Notes: generated from the letters alone by a model not told the origin. Counted from the stretch's first letter, positions 1 through 10,890 are shown. The stretch: 64,000 nucleotides of DNA from Photobacterium sp. SKA34 (GCF_000153325.1 NZ_CH724141.1:24138-88137), one strand, 5' to 3'. Program-made: numbers and translations.

Positions 1-1327
1 GGCTTCTATTGGCTATGACGATCATAATTCACATCAAGTTCATGAATTAATGAACATGATGCTGACAAATAATATTCATCATTTGGAAACACATGAAGCT
101 CGCCCAATTTTAGAATGTTATGGCTTTAATACACTACCTACATGGATAGCGCTTGATGCTGTTGAGGCCGTTCATATTGCTGAGCAAATAGGATATCCCG
201 TTGCGGTTAAGTTACGTTCTCCTGATATACGACATAAATCAGATATACATGGTGTTGTTCTTCATCTACGCACCGCCGCAGAAGTTGAAACTGCAGCGCA
301 AGCTATCTTTGATAGAGCTGCTATGCTTTACCCCACTGCGCGTATTAATGGATTGTTAGTACAACGTATGGCAGATCGTTCAGGCGCACAGGAATTGCGG
401 ATTGATGTACACAATGATCCGATCTTTGGCCCAGTGATCTTAATGGGAGAAGATAATGCGCATTGGGATATCCACCGTGACGCTGCAGTAGGTATACCAC
501 CATTAAATATGGCGCTGGCTCGTTATATGGTGATCGATGCGCTAAAAACAGGAAAAATCAAACAGCGCAGTGCATTAGAGAAAATAGACGTTCCTGCTTT
601 ATGTAATTTATTGGTTAAAATCTCGCAATTGATCATTAATTGTCCTGAGATCAAAGCCCTTAATATTCATCCCTTATTAATCAGCGGTAGTGATCTCACA
701 GTGTTAGATGCCTCAATGGATATCCAATCTTTTAGTGGTGATAAACAAAAACGTCTTGCGATACGTCCTTACCCTAAAGAATACGAAGAAAACTGTGTGC
801 TGAAAGATGGTCAAACCTTGTTATTGCGCCCGATCTTGCCTGAAGATGAACCGTTACATAAAACCTTTATGTCTAAAGTTTCAGTTGAAGATCTTTATAA
901 ACGTTTTTTCTCTGATGTCGGCGAGCTAAACCATGAAGCACTCGCTAAGTTTACGCAAATAGACTACGACCGTGAGATGGCTTTCGTAGCAGTAGCCCCA
1001 AATGCCAATATCAACCCAGATACCAATGAAAAAGAAGATGTTGTTTTAGGTGTTGCTCGGGCATTATCCGACCCTAAAAACCATGATGCAGAGTTTGCGA
1101 TTCTAGTACGCTCAGATATGAAAGGATTAGGCCTCGGCAGTATCTTAATGGACAAGTTAGTGAGATACAGTAAGCAACGTGGATTGCAATATTTAACAGG
1201 AATGACGATGCCCTCTAATCGCGGAATGATCCATCTCGCAGAGAAGGTCGGTTTTAGTATTGACGTACAACTAGAAGATGGCATTGTTGAAATGCTGCTT
1301 CCACTTTTAGATAAAAAAGATAGCTAA
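1..1327 (+). CDS. patZ: Pat/YfiQ-type protein lysine acetyltransferase, C-terminal half (5' end outside window)
   Basis: The reading frame is open from base 2 and continues past the first ATG at 50, so the gene starts before the window. Pat proteins (about 880-900 aa) have an ADP-forming acyl-CoA synthetase-like body fused to a C-terminal GNAT domain and acetylate lysines, classically silencing acetyl-CoA synthetase. What remains is about 441 residues: an ATP-grasp subdomain (ARPILECYGF, then the RSPDIRHKSDIHG segment near its start), then a GNAT domain with the acetyl-CoA loop MKGLGLGS at about 1117-1140. The ATP-grasp and GNAT order identifies the family. No defect is visible. It is convergent with the chemoreceptor gene downstream and no clear terminator is seen between them. 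Confidence 0.88.
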   Translation, partial: ASIGYDDHNSHQVHELMNMMLTNNIHHLETHEARPILECYGFNTLPTWIALDAVEAVHIAEQIGYPVAVKLRSPDIRHKSDIHGVVLHLRTAAEVETAAQAIFDRAAMLYPTARINGLLVQRMADRSGAQELRIDVHNDPIFGPVILMGEDNAHWDIHRDAAVGIPPLNMALARYMVIDALKTGKIKQRSALEKIDVPALCNLLVKISQLIINCPEIKALNIHPLLISGSDLTVLDASMDIQSFSGDKQKRLAIRPYPKEYEENCVLKDGQTLLLRPILPEDEPLHKTFMSKVSVEDLYKRFFSDVGELNHEALAKFTQIDYDREMAFVAVAPNANINPDTNEKEDVVLGVARALSDPKNHDAEFAILVRSDMKGLGLGSILMDKLVRYSKQRGLQYLTGMTMPSNRGMIHLAEKVGFSIDVQLEDGIVEMLLPLLDKKDS

Positions 1328-1403
1328 TCTCCGAGGAAGCGATTCGACGTATTCATTAAATTGCTGCCTTTTTAGTTTTTCTGCTTATATTCAAAATCTA
1401 ATG

Positions 1404-3353
1404 TTAAACTTTAAATTGACGAATTATATAATGCATCTGAGATGATAAATCAGATAATTCTTGTGTTGATTTAACGGTTTCATTAACACTTTGGGCACTT
1501 TGCTGAGAAATCATATTCACCGTTTCCATGTTTTTATTTATTTCTTCAGTCGTTGTACTTTGCTCCTCTGAAGCATTAGCACTTTGTGTATTCATATCGT
1601 TGATCTTGGCAATAGAAGCGCTAATCACGCCAAACGCATCTTGGGATTTTGTCGCATTCACAACACTTTCTTTCACAAAGTTATTGCTCTTATCCATGCT
1701 AACTACTAGCTCGTCAGTACCTAACTGCACTTTTTCGATTAATACTTGGATTTCAGTTGTTGAATCTTGTGTTCGTTTTGCTAATTCTCTGACTTCGTCA
1801 GCAACGACCGCAAAACCTCTACCTTGATCGCCAGCTCGTGCCGCCTCGATTGCAGCATTTAATGCCAGCAAATTTGTTTGCTCTGCGATCCCGCGAATAA
1901 CATCTAAAATACCACCTATATTTTCTGTCTCTTGCACCAATTCATTTAAACGAACTGACGTAAGATTTACCTCTTCATCAAGTTGATGGATACCTTCAAT
2001 TGTATCTTTAACAATTATGATACCTGATTGCGCTTCCCTATTTGCTTCATTGGCAAATTGAGCAGCTGAAAAGGCATTCTGTGCAACTTCTTGTACTGAC
2101 ATAGACATTTGATTCATCGCCACTGCCACTTCATCTGTCATATGTTGCTGCTCTTTCACACCTTGGCTTGATTGCGTCGTTATAATGGTTAAATTATCTG
2201 ATGCATCACCCAGTTGATCACTCGCATTGCCCATTTTTATAATAATTTGTTTTAAGCTATCCGCTGTTGTTTGCAATGCCGTAAGTAATACACCTACTTC
2301 ATTATTACCATTTTGCTTGATTTGAATCGTTAAATTACCATTAGCGAGCTCTTTTGCGGCATCAACAGCTCGCCCTATTGGTCCAGTGATCGTTTTCGAA
2401 ATAATAATGCCAATAGTCAAGGCAAGTATCGCAGCAATGATCCCTCCCAAAATAATCACTTTGGTTGCCAAATCCGCAGCATTTTCTGCCGAGATTTTAC
2501 GTTGCTGCATTAGGTGTTTTTCAACCACGATAATATCATTCACTTTATTACGCAGTTCATCCATATAGATCTTGCCTTGCTTACTTGAAAGCTCTTGGTA
2601 TAAATCTTCCATTACTTTGTAATTAAGTCCATTTTTTATCAGCTTAATTACAACTTCAGCATAATTATTAATCCAAGTATTGACATTTTTATCTTCAAAG
2701 GAATTTGATTTAAACAAGCTTTCTAAATCTTTTTTACCGCTATAATACGGCTCAAGATAAGTTTCATCTTTGGTGATAATATAACCGCGTAACCCTGTTT
2801 CCATATTAATTAACGCTTGTAGTACATCAGAGCTTTTAAAGCCAAAGTTCTCACCTTTTACTTCAATTCTAATCTGATCCATCAGCTTCTTTCCCATACC
2901 AGAAGCTAGCAGTTCATCGATTTTTATGGCTGTATTCTCACCGCTTTTAATATCTTTTCGTAACTTAATGATCTTTTCTGCATACTTTTGCCAACTAATC
3001 GCATCACTCTCGACTTTATCAAACCGTGGTTGTTGTGTCGGATTATCACTCGTTAATTGCCTAACAATATTAAGATCTTTTTTGAAGTTATCTTTACCAT
3101 ATACATAGGGTTCTAAATATTCAGTTTGTCCACCGATAGCAAAACCGCGCAGTCCTGTTTCTTGATCGATCATCGCACTAACAAGTCCATTCGCATGGTC
3201 GATAACTTTATATGTGTGTTCTACTTTTTTGGATGTTTGCTCCATTGTATTAATCGCATTCCATACAATGGTAAATAAGATGACAAGTAAAAGAATAACA
3301 AAGCCATTACTTATCAGTAGTTTATTTCTAATTGAAACATTGGAGATATCCAT
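1404..3353 (-). CDS. Methyl-accepting chemotaxis protein with duplicated CHASE3-like sensor
   Basis: This 649-aa chemoreceptor has TM1 at about residues 12-32, a periplasmic sensor to about 290, TM2 at about 296-320, then HAMP and a cytoplasmic signalling domain with the hairpin-tip sequence [19 protein letters not shown]. The sensor holds two copies of a CHASE3-like motif, ETGLRG followed by YLEPY, starting near residues 65 and 185, 120 residues apart. Family knowledge says MCPs signal to CheA/CheW and CHASE3 senses unknown extracellular cues. The ligand cannot be inferred. The gene stands alone with no che genes nearby. Confidence 0.95.
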   Translation of the reverse strand: MDISNVSIRNKLLISNGFVILLLVILFTIVWNAINTMEQTSKKVEHTYKVIDHANGLVSAMIDQETGLRGFAIGGQTEYLEPYVYGKDNFKKDLNIVRQLTSDNPTQQPRFDKVESDAISWQKYAEKIIKLRKDIKSGENTAIKIDELLASGMGKKLMDQIRIEVKGENFGFKSSDVLQALINMETGLRGYIITKDETYLEPYYSGKKDLESLFKSNSFEDKNVNTWINNYAEVVIKLIKNGLNYKVMEDLYQELSSKQGKIYMDELRNKVNDIIVVEKHLMQQRKISAENAADLATKVIILGGIIAAILALTIGIIISKTITGPIGRAVDAAKELANGNLTIQIKQNGNNEVGVLLTALQTTADSLKQIIIKMGNASDQLGDASDNLTIITTQSSQGVKEQQHMTDEVAVAMNQMSMSVQEVAQNAFSAAQFANEANREAQSGIIIVKDTIEGIHQLDEEVNLTSVRLNELVQETENIGGILDVIRGIAEQTNLLALNAAIEAARAGDQGRGFAVVADEVRELAKRTQDSTTEIQVLIEKVQLGTDELVVSMDKSNNFVKESVVNATKSQDAFGVISASIAKINDMNTQSANASEEQSTTTEEINKNMETVNMISQQSAQSVNETVKSTQELSDLSSQMHYIIRQFKV

Positions 3354-3625
3354 ATGTATTAGCCTTTTATTATTGAGTAATAATGGCAGATATGACAGTG
3401 ACTACTTCGATAATCACCTAATGTCCATAGCTTATAGCCTTATACATCATAAGCAATTAATTGCATTTGATTTTATAAAGTACAGTAATTTGTTTTAAAA
3501 CTGAGAATATTAACCGTATTGATAAAATTAATTTTAAACATGTAGCATATTTAGCTAAAAAGGTTGCCTTATACACTATAATTTTCACTTTAGAGACAGT
3601 TAACCGAATTATGTGAGGTGTTACT

Positions 3626-4483
3626 GTGTATAACTATCCAAACACTGAGGGATATAAAACACGTCATTTTTTATATTTACTCACCACTATCATAAGTTTT
3701 TTGTTTCTAACGCATTTTACTTTTGCAGGAACGACAAAAAATATTGGTACCAACATTCCTGTTGATGATCAGTACGGATTAGCGCTTGAACCTTCTCCAA
3801 CTATTACTTATCGCTTTTTACCACCAGCAGTTGGACAGCAACAGATTGAACAATTTATTGAACAATCTCCTGTTCTCGATACAATAAAACAACTTAGCCA
3901 ACGTCGTTTTATTTTCTCACCCAGTTTACAAATTGTGTTTGGTTCGGAAGATGGCCCACTGTTTGATCCTGTGACAAATTCGATCCACATTCCCTATCAA
4001 TTTGTCATTGAAGCCCGCAATCGTTTTAAAAATAAAGGCTTGATTAGCAATCAACGAGAGTTAAACCAAGCAACAGAAGATACATTATTACATACCCTTT
4101 TACATGAAATTGGGCATGCTTATATTATTGATAGAGCAATACCCATTTTGGGCAAAGAAGAAGATTCCGTTGATAACTTTGCGACGATTCTATTACTTAA
4201 CGATATCGCAAGAGGAGATGAAATAGCGATGAACTCTGCCGACTTATTTGCATTGGAAGATCTGGATATCAACAGTTTTGATGATGTGGATTTTGTCAGC
4301 GAGCACAGTTTAGACTTGCAGCGTTACTATAATATTTTATGTTTAGTGTATGGTAGTAACCCTAGTCGTTATCAACGTATTTTTGATGAGCTACCCGTTT
4401 CTGATCGCCAACAGCAAAAAGAGCGTTGTCCTGAATATTTTTCGGTCATTAATCAAGGCTGGTTGCATTATCTTGCCGAATAA
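3626..4483 (+). CDS. DUF4344-type putative zinc metallopeptidase, exported
   Basis: A 285-aa protein with an N-terminal hydrophobic segment (about residues 14-34) that looks like a signal peptide or anchor. A zincin motif HEIGH lies at residues 160-164, followed about 14 residues later by a GKEEDSVDNFA segment whose acidic residue could be the third zinc ligand. That arrangement matches the DUF4344 putative metallopeptidases. The start is GTG at 3626, preceded by a GAGG-type ribosome-binding site. Substrate unknown. It is monocistronic: the next gene starts 166 bases later. Confidence 0.8.
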   Translation: MYNYPNTEGYKTRHFLYLLTTIISFLFLTHFTFAGTTKNIGTNIPVDDQYGLALEPSPTITYRFLPPAVGQQQIEQFIEQSPVLDTIKQLSQRRFIFSPSLQIVFGSEDGPLFDPVTNSIHIPYQFVIEARNRFKNKGLISNQRELNQATEDTLLHTLLHEIGHAYIIDRAIPILGKEEDSVDNFATILLLNDIARGDEIAMNSADLFALEDLDINSFDDVDFVSEHSLDLQRYYNILCLVYGSNPSRYQRIFDELPVSDRQQQKERCPEYFSVINQGWLHYLAE

Positions 4484-4649
4484 CGATGAGTAAGCTGATA
4501 TAAAATGATATGTTCATGGCAGATCTCTATTTAAGGTTATAAATAACCCAAATATGACAAAGCAAAAAACAATCACTTTACTATAGAGCTATAATCTTTA
4601 ATATCAATAACATGATAACGATTTATATTGTGTTGTTACACTTTTACGG

Positions 4650-7600
4650 ATGAGTTTGTATTCTATGTCGAATGACAGTCAAAAAGATAATAAAGTAGAT
4701 ACAAACTCAGATTTAGCGAAGAATGTTCATAGTAATACGATTTCGCAGCCTAAGCGATTCCGCCGCTTTCTATTTTGGACTATTTTACTTTTTACCACGC
4801 TGCCACCTGTCGTACTTTCTGTATGGCTGAACAGTAAAGGGATCCACCTAAACAGCGTTTCAGGCTTGCATTTCAATCATGGGATTTCCGCCAAGCAGAT
4901 CTCTGTCAGTATTAATGATACCCAGTTAGAATTTAATAATTTATCTCTTCAACGACGTCACGATAAAACCACTGGAGATGTGTCTTATCATATAGTTGCA
5001 ACAAAAACGAAACTGGAGCTTTCTCCTGCAGCAAAATCAATGCTAAAAGAGAAAAAAATAGAACTTAACTACATTCACTTTTGGGATGCTGATTTTAAAT
5101 TTACTCATTTTAAAACACCTTTTCGTTTTTCTGCCCATGCGAGAAAAGTAACAGCATCAACGCTGCACACTAACAGTGCGAGTGGATGGCCTAACGCTAT
5201 CCAGATACTAGAAGATGTTAACGTTGATTTTAATAGTGATCCTGATATTGCCTTATCTGGCACAGTAAAGCATGGTGTGATAACCCTGTTTTTCCCTAAC
5301 TATAATCCCTCTCCTCACTATCGTTTACCTTTTAACGATGGTAATTTTTCTATTGCTTGGAAGAAAGGTTCAACCCCACTAAAAATTAATATCGGCTCTT
5401 TGGTTCCAAAGTGGGAAACCTTATATTCAATTTTAGAAAAGCAAATCATCACGAAACTGGCTTTCGCGATAGATTTCCATGACCCAATAGATTCAATGGT
5501 GTTAACCACTGATAAATTTCATATTGAAGAACCTAAATATTTGCCTCAATTTGTTGAACGTGCAGACATAAATAATAAGGGCTACCACTTAGGCCAAACA
5601 ATTGCCAACCTAGCACAATTGCCGATGCACAAATTTAAAGTCAAATCATTTACTTACGGTGATTTGATTGTAGATGCTAAAGTGGTGTTAGAAACACCGC
5701 TCACAAACACAGATGGTAAGACGGAACAAAAAAAACATAAAAAGAAAACAGCTAAAAAGCTGGTTACACAGCAACAAATTGATAGGAAAAAGGCAATAGA
5801 ACAAGCTAAACAACAAGCAAAAGATCTCAACATTACAGAAGAAACGCGAACAAAAGCGAAATTTATTGTTCGTGGTAAAGCTCTTGCGCCTAACCCCTAC
5901 GATCTTGATGTGACGGTCCGCCACTTAACTAAAAACGATGCATGGGTTAATACCCACCTAACACGCAGTGACGGAAACACCCTTTACTGTGAATCTAAAA
6001 TTCTCTTTAAGCAGCCATTGCCTACGTACTTTAATTGTAATGCTAACTTCAAAGACACTAAAGAATTTACAGATCGTCTTGGCCTAACTGAACTTCCTAA
6101 TGCAAAGATCAATGGCCCACTGCGCATTTGGGCTAAACAAACATCTGCCCCTCTTGACGCACCTAAAAACAAAAGCATGCTGCTTAACAATAAGCTTGCT
6201 ACCGCTTATTATGATGTAGGGTTTGAATTGCCCGAATCTTTTGAGATCGCCTTAAACAAGTACGCTCTCCCTGCTGGCTTATTCAAAAAATTTAATAGTG
6301 AACACGCAGACCAACGTAAAAACAAACAACTTGCTGATGTTAAAATGATCAGTGATGGAAAAATCGAATTTAACGTTAATTTCTACGACAAGCTACTACG
6401 TGTCAATTTGAAAGATGACAGCAAAAAAATTAGTTTTGTTAATAAAAAAACGCAATCTGCTATTAACCTAAACTTTAAAGATCTCAGCTGTCTTTACCCT
6501 AATTTGCAATGTCATATTAATGCAGAGATTGAAGCTAAAGCAGATAAAATTTATCCCATGCCCAATAGTTTGATTAAAAACTTCAATTTTCACACCAACA
6601 TGGTTGCAACATGGGCTAACAGCCTCTTAGTCGCAAAAATGGCTAAGAATAATATTTCAATGGATAATGTTGATGTTCAAAGTATTCCAGGCTTTCAAAA
6701 GAGTCAAAGTAAGAACCTTAACTTCCACTTAGATTCATTAGTTGGACTATATACTCAAAATAAGCAAGGTACGATTGGTACATTTACCATTTATCAGCCA
6801 GCAGAAACAAAGGCATCACTGAATTCTGAATTTGTAGTCAATCGCCAAGAAGAAACGCATTCAGATAAAAACAGGCATCAATCATTAAGTCGTTATCGTG
6901 CAGATTTAGGGATAAAAGTTAATAATTTTTACCTTAGCCAAGATTTAAAATTAAGCGATGACACGTTATTAGAAAACGTGAAGCCTAACGCTGATAGTAC
7001 TAATAAATATCCGTCATCAAATGTGTGCAATCCTGTCATACTAGGTCTTAATACCCCACCGTATAAACGTTCTCGCTCATACAGTATAGAAGAACTAATT
7101 AAAGATAACGTTTACTTAACGGTAGCTGTAATAGAATTGAATGTTTGTAAAAGAATGTCACATTTTACTGCGCCATTAATTGACGGAATTGATAACCTAA
7201 AGGCTTTTTTAGCAAATCCTAGCACCGTTACGTCAGGTAATATAAATCAAAAAGCAGATAGCGACGTCACTCTTAAACCACTGATCATTAAGTCTGATTA
7301 TGGTGTTGTTTTTAATGTTCAACGTAACCAATTAAAGCTAGGTAAAGTTTATAGTGATGGCCATATACAATTATTAGGTAATGAGTTAACCCTCAGCAGC
7401 CAATTTAAAAATAGCAAAAAGGCTTTATTTGCTGATATTGATTTACACTCTAATTTTGATAGTGGTAACTCTCACATTAAGTTACAACGTCACACATTTA
7501 ACTTTACACCAGAGCAAGATCTCAAAAGCTATTACATTCCAATTTTACCGATTGATTTAAATATTACCCATGGTCAATTAACCACTAGTGCCGATATTCA

Positions 7601-8402
7601 TATAAATAAAGACACACAAGTTACAGGCTCAATTGCACTATCAAGCAAAGGCATTACAGGCGCGTATGAAGGTTATCGCTTCGGTAACGTTTATAGCAAT
7701 GTACAATTAGCGCTCACTGCTTCTAATGTGAATACACAAGCACCTCTGGAAATCTCAGCCGATTATCTTGATGTTGGGATTCCGATGTCAAACCCTCGTT
7801 TTGTTGCTGATTTTGATACAGCAAAACAGTACTACCATATTGAACAAGGCTCTACTGAACTTTATGGCGGTAATGTTACTATTACACCACTTACCATAAC
7901 TAGCCTTAGTAATATTAAGGAAGTGCCTTTGAAAGTAACAGGGGTTGATTTAAAACGTATCATGGCGATTGCGGATCAAGACAATATAGAGCTAACAGGT
8001 AAAGTGGATGGCGTTATTCCTATTGCACTTGATAATGGAAGTATCGTGATACGTAACGCTTCGCTCAACACCCGTAAACCCGGTGGCGTATTGCGCTACA
8101 TTGAAGGCTCAAGCATTGATAAGAAAATTAAAGAGGCGGACACTTCAAGCCCTCTCAATATTGCAAAGGTATTAGAAAATTACCATTATAATAGTATTGC
8201 TCTTGCCTTTGATTACGCTAAAAATGGTGACCTTTCATTAATTACAAAAATCAAAGGTCAAAACCCAGACTTCCAGAACGGACGTCCGATCCACTTAAAC
8301 ATTAATTTAAATGATAATATCCCTAAATTATTGCGCTCAAAAGATATGATATATTCATCTCATTTAGTCGCTCAAATTAAACAACAACTTGGCATTCAAT
8401 AA
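4650..8402 (+). CDS. ydbH: YdbH-family AsmA-like intermembrane phospholipid transport protein
   Basis: A 1250-residue protein with one N-terminal membrane anchor (about residues 38-60) and a long, probably beta-rich periplasmic body. Family: YdbH, with TamB and YhdP, bridges inner and outer membranes in glycerophospholipid transport in E. coli. The call rests on C-terminal similarity plus the diagnostic order ydbH-ynbE-ydbL. It is much longer than E. coli YdbH (about 880 aa) and carries a Lys/Gln-rich charged insert at about residues 352-400. The start could be ATG 4650 or ATG 4665; neither has a strong ribosome-binding site. Confidence 0.88.
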   Translation: MSLYSMSNDSQKDNKVDTNSDLAKNVHSNTISQPKRFRRFLFWTILLFTTLPPVVLSVWLNSKGIHLNSVSGLHFNHGISAKQISVSINDTQLEFNNLSLQRRHDKTTGDVSYHIVATKTKLELSPAAKSMLKEKKIELNYIHFWDADFKFTHFKTPFRFSAHARKVTASTLHTNSASGWPNAIQILEDVNVDFNSDPDIALSGTVKHGVITLFFPNYNPSPHYRLPFNDGNFSIAWKKGSTPLKINIGSLVPKWETLYSILEKQIITKLAFAIDFHDPIDSMVLTTDKFHIEEPKYLPQFVERADINNKGYHLGQTIANLAQLPMHKFKVKSFTYGDLIVDAKVVLETPLTNTDGKTEQKKHKKKTAKKLVTQQQIDRKKAIEQAKQQAKDLNITEETRTKAKFIVRGKALAPNPYDLDVTVRHLTKNDAWVNTHLTRSDGNTLYCESKILFKQPLPTYFNCNANFKDTKEFTDRLGLTELPNAKINGPLRIWAKQTSAPLDAPKNKSMLLNNKLATAYYDVGFELPESFEIALNKYALPAGLFKKFNSEHADQRKNKQLADVKMISDGKIEFNVNFYDKLLRVNLKDDSKKISFVNKKTQSAINLNFKDLSCLYPNLQCHINAEIEAKADKIYPMPNSLIKNFNFHTNMVATWANSLLVAKMAKNNISMDNVDVQSIPGFQKSQSKNLNFHLDSLVGLYTQNKQGTIGTFTIYQPAETKASLNSEFVVNRQEETHSDKNRHQSLSRYRADLGIKVNNFYLSQDLKLSDDTLLENVKPNADSTNKYPSSNVCNPVILGLNTPPYKRSRSYSIEELIKDNVYLTVAVIELNVCKRMSHFTAPLIDGIDNLKAFLANPSTVTSGNINQKADSDVTLKPLIIKSDYGVVFNVQRNQLKLGKVYSDGHIQLLGNELTLSSQFKNSKKALFADIDLHSNFDSGNSHIKLQRHTFNFTPEQDLKSYYIPILPIDLNITHGQLTTSADIHINKDTQVTGSIALSSKGITGAYEGYRFGNVYSNVQLALTASNVNTQAPLEISADYLDVGIPMSNPRFVADFDTAKQYYHIEQGSTELYGGNVTITPLTITSLSNIKEVPLKVTGVDLKRIMAIADQDNIELTGKVDGVIPIALDNGSIVIRNASLNTRKPGGVLRYIEGSSIDKKIKEADTSSPLNIAKVLENYHYNSIALAFDYAKNGDLSLITKIKGQNPDFQNGRPIHLNINLNDNIPKLLRSKDMIYSSHLVAQIKQQLGIQ

Positions 8403-8422
8403 TAAGAAGACAACTACCACTT

Positions 8423-8680
8423 ATGACTACATATAAAAAACATTGCCAAAATCACGACAATAAAACCAGATCTTATGGTCATTTTTCAGCAGTAAAAGCT
8501 GCTTTTTTGCTGTTAGGTCTTACTAGTAGTATTGCAATCAGTGGGTGTACACCAAAGGTTGAGATTGCGCTTTCAGAGAAGCCGATTGTTATTAACCTTA
8601 ACATCAATATTAAACATGAAATCAATGTGAAAGCCGATCGTGAAATTAATGAGTTATTCAATGACAAAGATGTATTCTAA
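8423..8680 (+). CDS. ynbE: YnbE-like outer-membrane lipoprotein
   Basis: An 85-aa protein with a hydrophobic N-terminal region ending in a lipobox-like AISGC (Cys at about residue 42). The mature part, PKVEIALSEKPIVINLNINI, is characteristic of YnbE. In E. coli YnbE is an outer-membrane lipoprotein that pairs with the C-terminal beta-strand end of YdbH to complete the intermembrane bridge. It begins 20 bases after ydbH and overlaps ydbL, so the three are almost certainly one transcript. The N-terminal extension before the hydrophobic stretch is longer than usual, so a later start is possible, but no better candidate is obvious. Confidence 0.88.
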   Translation: MTTYKKHCQNHDNKTRSYGHFSAVKAAFLLLGLTSSIAISGCTPKVEIALSEKPIVINLNINIKHEINVKADREINELFNDKDVF

Positions 8681-9002
8681 ATTCGTACTGAGTGTACTGA
8701 CTGGGCTAATGCTATTGACGTCAGTGGCTCATGCATTAACGTTACAACAAGCTAAACAACAAGGACTTATTGGCGAGGCAAATAATGGTTATGTTGCAAG
8801 TGTACAACCTACGCCTTCACCATCCTTACGAGCATTGATTGATTCCGTAAATAAAAAACGCCAACAAGGCTACTTGCATATTAGCAAAAAGAATAATCTA
8901 TCATTAGATGATGTGAGTCGTATGGCACAAGAAAAAGCGGTAAAGAAAACCTTACCAGGACAATACTTTCAAACTAAAACTGGTGATTGGGTTAAAAAAT
9001 AA
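8661..9002 (+). CDS. ydbL: YdbL-family (DUF1318) periplasmic protein
   Basis: I chose ATG 8661, which gives MTKMYSKF and a clean signal peptide ending near VAHA; alternative in-frame starts lie at 8640 (GTG) and 8649. The start lies inside the end of ynbE. The mature protein (about 90 aa) has the DUF1318 features: LTLQQAKQQGLIGE near its N-terminus and a final PGQYFQTKTGDWVKK. In E. coli YdbL is the periplasmic accessory of the YdbH-YnbE bridge. It is the last gene of the operon. Confidence 0.88.
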   Translation: MTKMYSKFVLSVLTGLMLLTSVAHALTLQQAKQQGLIGEANNGYVASVQPTPSPSLRALIDSVNKKRQQGYLHISKKNNLSLDDVSRMAQEKAVKKTLPGQYFQTKTGDWVKK

Positions 9003-9117
9003 ACCTTCATTTATGTTCAGTTTCTCTTAACCCTACGCTCTGTGTATTTAACTCTTAACTGTTCAGTATTCAGCGTATAATTTCCTTAATTATAATTATA
9101 TATCTATCGCTATTACT

Positions 9118-10068
9118 ATGCCCATCATTGATAACTTCAAACGTCTACGACCAATGGACGCGATTTTTATTTGTACTGCATTATTATGTTTACTGCCTAT
9201 TATCAGTTCGCCAATCGCTTTAATCCTCGGTTTTTTACTTGCCAGTTTTGGTTTAGTCCCTTCACAATTTAATATTGCCGCCCTTACAAAAAAACTTTTA
9301 TCTTATTCCATTATAGGCTTGGGCTTTGGTATCCATTTAAATGAGGCAATTGAAGCCAGTAAAGCTGGATTAGGTTTAATCATTTGCTCTATTTTCTTTA
9401 CGCTTCTTCTAGGCTGGATTACTACTCACTTTCTATCACTAGATAAGAAAACTGGTCATTTGATTGCCTCTGGTACTGCAATTTGTGGTGGTAGCGCTAT
9501 TGCAGCTGTTTCCCCTGCTATTAATGCAAAAGATGAACAAACATCACTGGCCCTAGCAACGGTATTTGTCTTAAACGCTGTCGCACTATTTATATTCCCT
9601 GCTATTGGTCATTTACTGGACATGAGCCAGCACGCTTTCGGGACATGGGCTGCGATTGCCATTCACGATACCTCATCTGTTGTCGGTGCTGCTGGTTCTT
9701 ATGGTGATGAAGCGTTAAAAACAGCAACAACGTTAAAGTTAGCGCGAGCATTATGGATCATTCCCGTCGCTTTTATCAGTGCTTTGATTTTTAAAGGGAA
9801 CAGCAAGAAAATCGCGGTACCTTACTTTATCGTTTTATATTGTGTTGCTATCTTAATTGCGCACTTTCTACCGCAGTTTCAATCTGTTTACGATATGATT
9901 TTTGCAGCTTCTAAGCGTTTACTGGTGGTGTGTTTATTCTTAATCGGCTCTGGGATCACTGTTAATAAGCTAAGAAATGCAGGTCCTAAACCGATGTTAT
10001 TAGGTGTTCTACTTTGGCTTGCTATTGGTATCTCCTCATTAATATATATTGAAATGTTTATCCCTTAA
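9118..10068 (+). CDS. yeiH: YeiH/UPF0324 family inner-membrane permease
   Basis: A 316-aa, very hydrophobic protein with about nine or ten membrane segments. The conserved patches [18 protein letters not shown] and [14 protein letters not shown] are hallmarks of the UPF0324/YeiH family. Members are often labelled putative sulfate exporters, but the substrate is not firmly known. The ribosome-binding site before ATG 9118 is weak. A strong hairpin terminator follows the stop. Confidence 0.85.
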   Translation: MPIIDNFKRLRPMDAIFICTALLCLLPIISSPIALILGFLLASFGLVPSQFNIAALTKKLLSYSIIGLGFGIHLNEAIEASKAGLGLIICSIFFTLLLGWITTHFLSLDKKTGHLIASGTAICGGSAIAAVSPAINAKDEQTSLALATVFVLNAVALFIFPAIGHLLDMSQHAFGTWAAIAIHDTSSVVGAAGSYGDEALKTATTLKLARALWIIPVAFISALIFKGNSKKIAVPYFIVLYCVAILIAHFLPQFQSVYDMIFAASKRLLVVCLFLIGSGITVNKLRNAGPKPMLLGVLLWLAIGISSLIYIEMFIP

Positions 10069-10087
10069 CTGACAGTACCCCCTAATT

Positions 10088-10121
10088 AAAAAAGCCGGAG
10101 TATATTTACTCAGGCTTTTTT
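10088..10121. terminator. Bidirectional rho-independent terminator
   Basis: An A6-GCC arm pairs with GGC-T6, with GAGTA/TACTC pairing inside. It lies between the convergent yeiH and sugar acetyltransferase genes and has A/T tracts on both sides, so it can serve both. Confidence 0.85.
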
Positions 10122-10125
10122 AAGC

Positions 10126-10731
10126 CTACATTTCCATGATAGGACACCACATTTCTTCGAGTTCTTGTTCTGATGGCATCTTACCGTGCTCTATTTTTTT
10201 GATTACACGACATGGATTACCTGCCGCAACACAGTCTGCGGGAATATCTTTCGTTACAATACTTCCAGCGCCGATAACACTTCTCTCACCAATCGTGACC
10301 CCGTCTAATATTATGGCGCCCGCTCCTATCCATACACTATCACCAATAGTAATAGGGTTAGCGGCTGCAATAGGTAAGACTCTTTCAGCAATATCTAATG
10401 GATGACCAGCAGTACTAATAACCACATTCGGTCCAATTTGAACGAACTCTCCAAGCATCACTGGAGCAATATCTAAAATTTTAACGCCTGCATTAAGAAA
10501 ACCACCCCGTTTGAAATGTATATTCTTCCCCATATCACAATAAAATGGCGGAAGAATAGTAACGCCATTAACCGAACCCAATAGCTCAGACAAAATACAA
10601 TGATATTTTTCTGCTTCTGATGGTCTAGCATGGTTAAAGTCATACAGCTTTTCTTTAACTCTTTGCTGAAATTGGACAAGCTCTGGGTTAATGGGTAAAT
10701 GTACGGAGAAATCTGATAGTTTGCTGCTCAT
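10126..10731 (-). CDS. Sugar O-acetyltransferase (Maa/LacA/NodL type, left-handed beta-helix)
   Basis: From ATG 10731 (preceded by a GAGG site) the protein is 201 aa. It has an N-terminal Maa-like helical region, then hexapeptide repeats such as IGDSVWIGAGAIILDGVTIG and the conserved SAGHPLD segment holding the catalytic histidine, ending in VAAGNPCRVIK. These features define acetyl-CoA-dependent maltose/galactoside acetyltransferases. The acceptor sugar cannot be told. The same frame is open 75 bases further upstream, but that extension does not look like the family. Confidence 0.88.
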   Translation of the reverse strand: MSSKLSDFSVHLPINPELVQFQQRVKEKLYDFNHARPSEAEKYHCILSELLGSVNGVTILPPFYCDMGKNIHFKRGGFLNAGVKILDIAPVMLGEFVQIGPNVVISTAGHPLDIAERVLPIAAANPITIGDSVWIGAGAIILDGVTIGERSVIGAGSIVTKDIPADCVAAGNPCRVIKKIEHGKMPSEQELEEMWCPIMEM

Positions 10732-10821
10732 CCTTGCCTCTAATACCAATAGAGATTTCAATATAGGAAGTAAAGTATCTGATAGCGCAGAGATTTTATA
10801 TAACAAGAAACACGTATAAAT

Positions 10822-10848
10822 AAAAAAGCGGCAATCATTTTGCCGCTT
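10822..10848 (-). terminator. Rho-independent terminator of the TPR membrane protein gene
   Basis: AAGCGGCAA and TTGCCGCTT form a perfect 9-bp stem. On the minus strand it is followed by a run of T, just after the stop at 10891. Confidence 0.85.
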
Positions 10849-10890
10849 CGTGATAGAGATCTTAATTAAAAAGAGTGAATATAATCTTGT

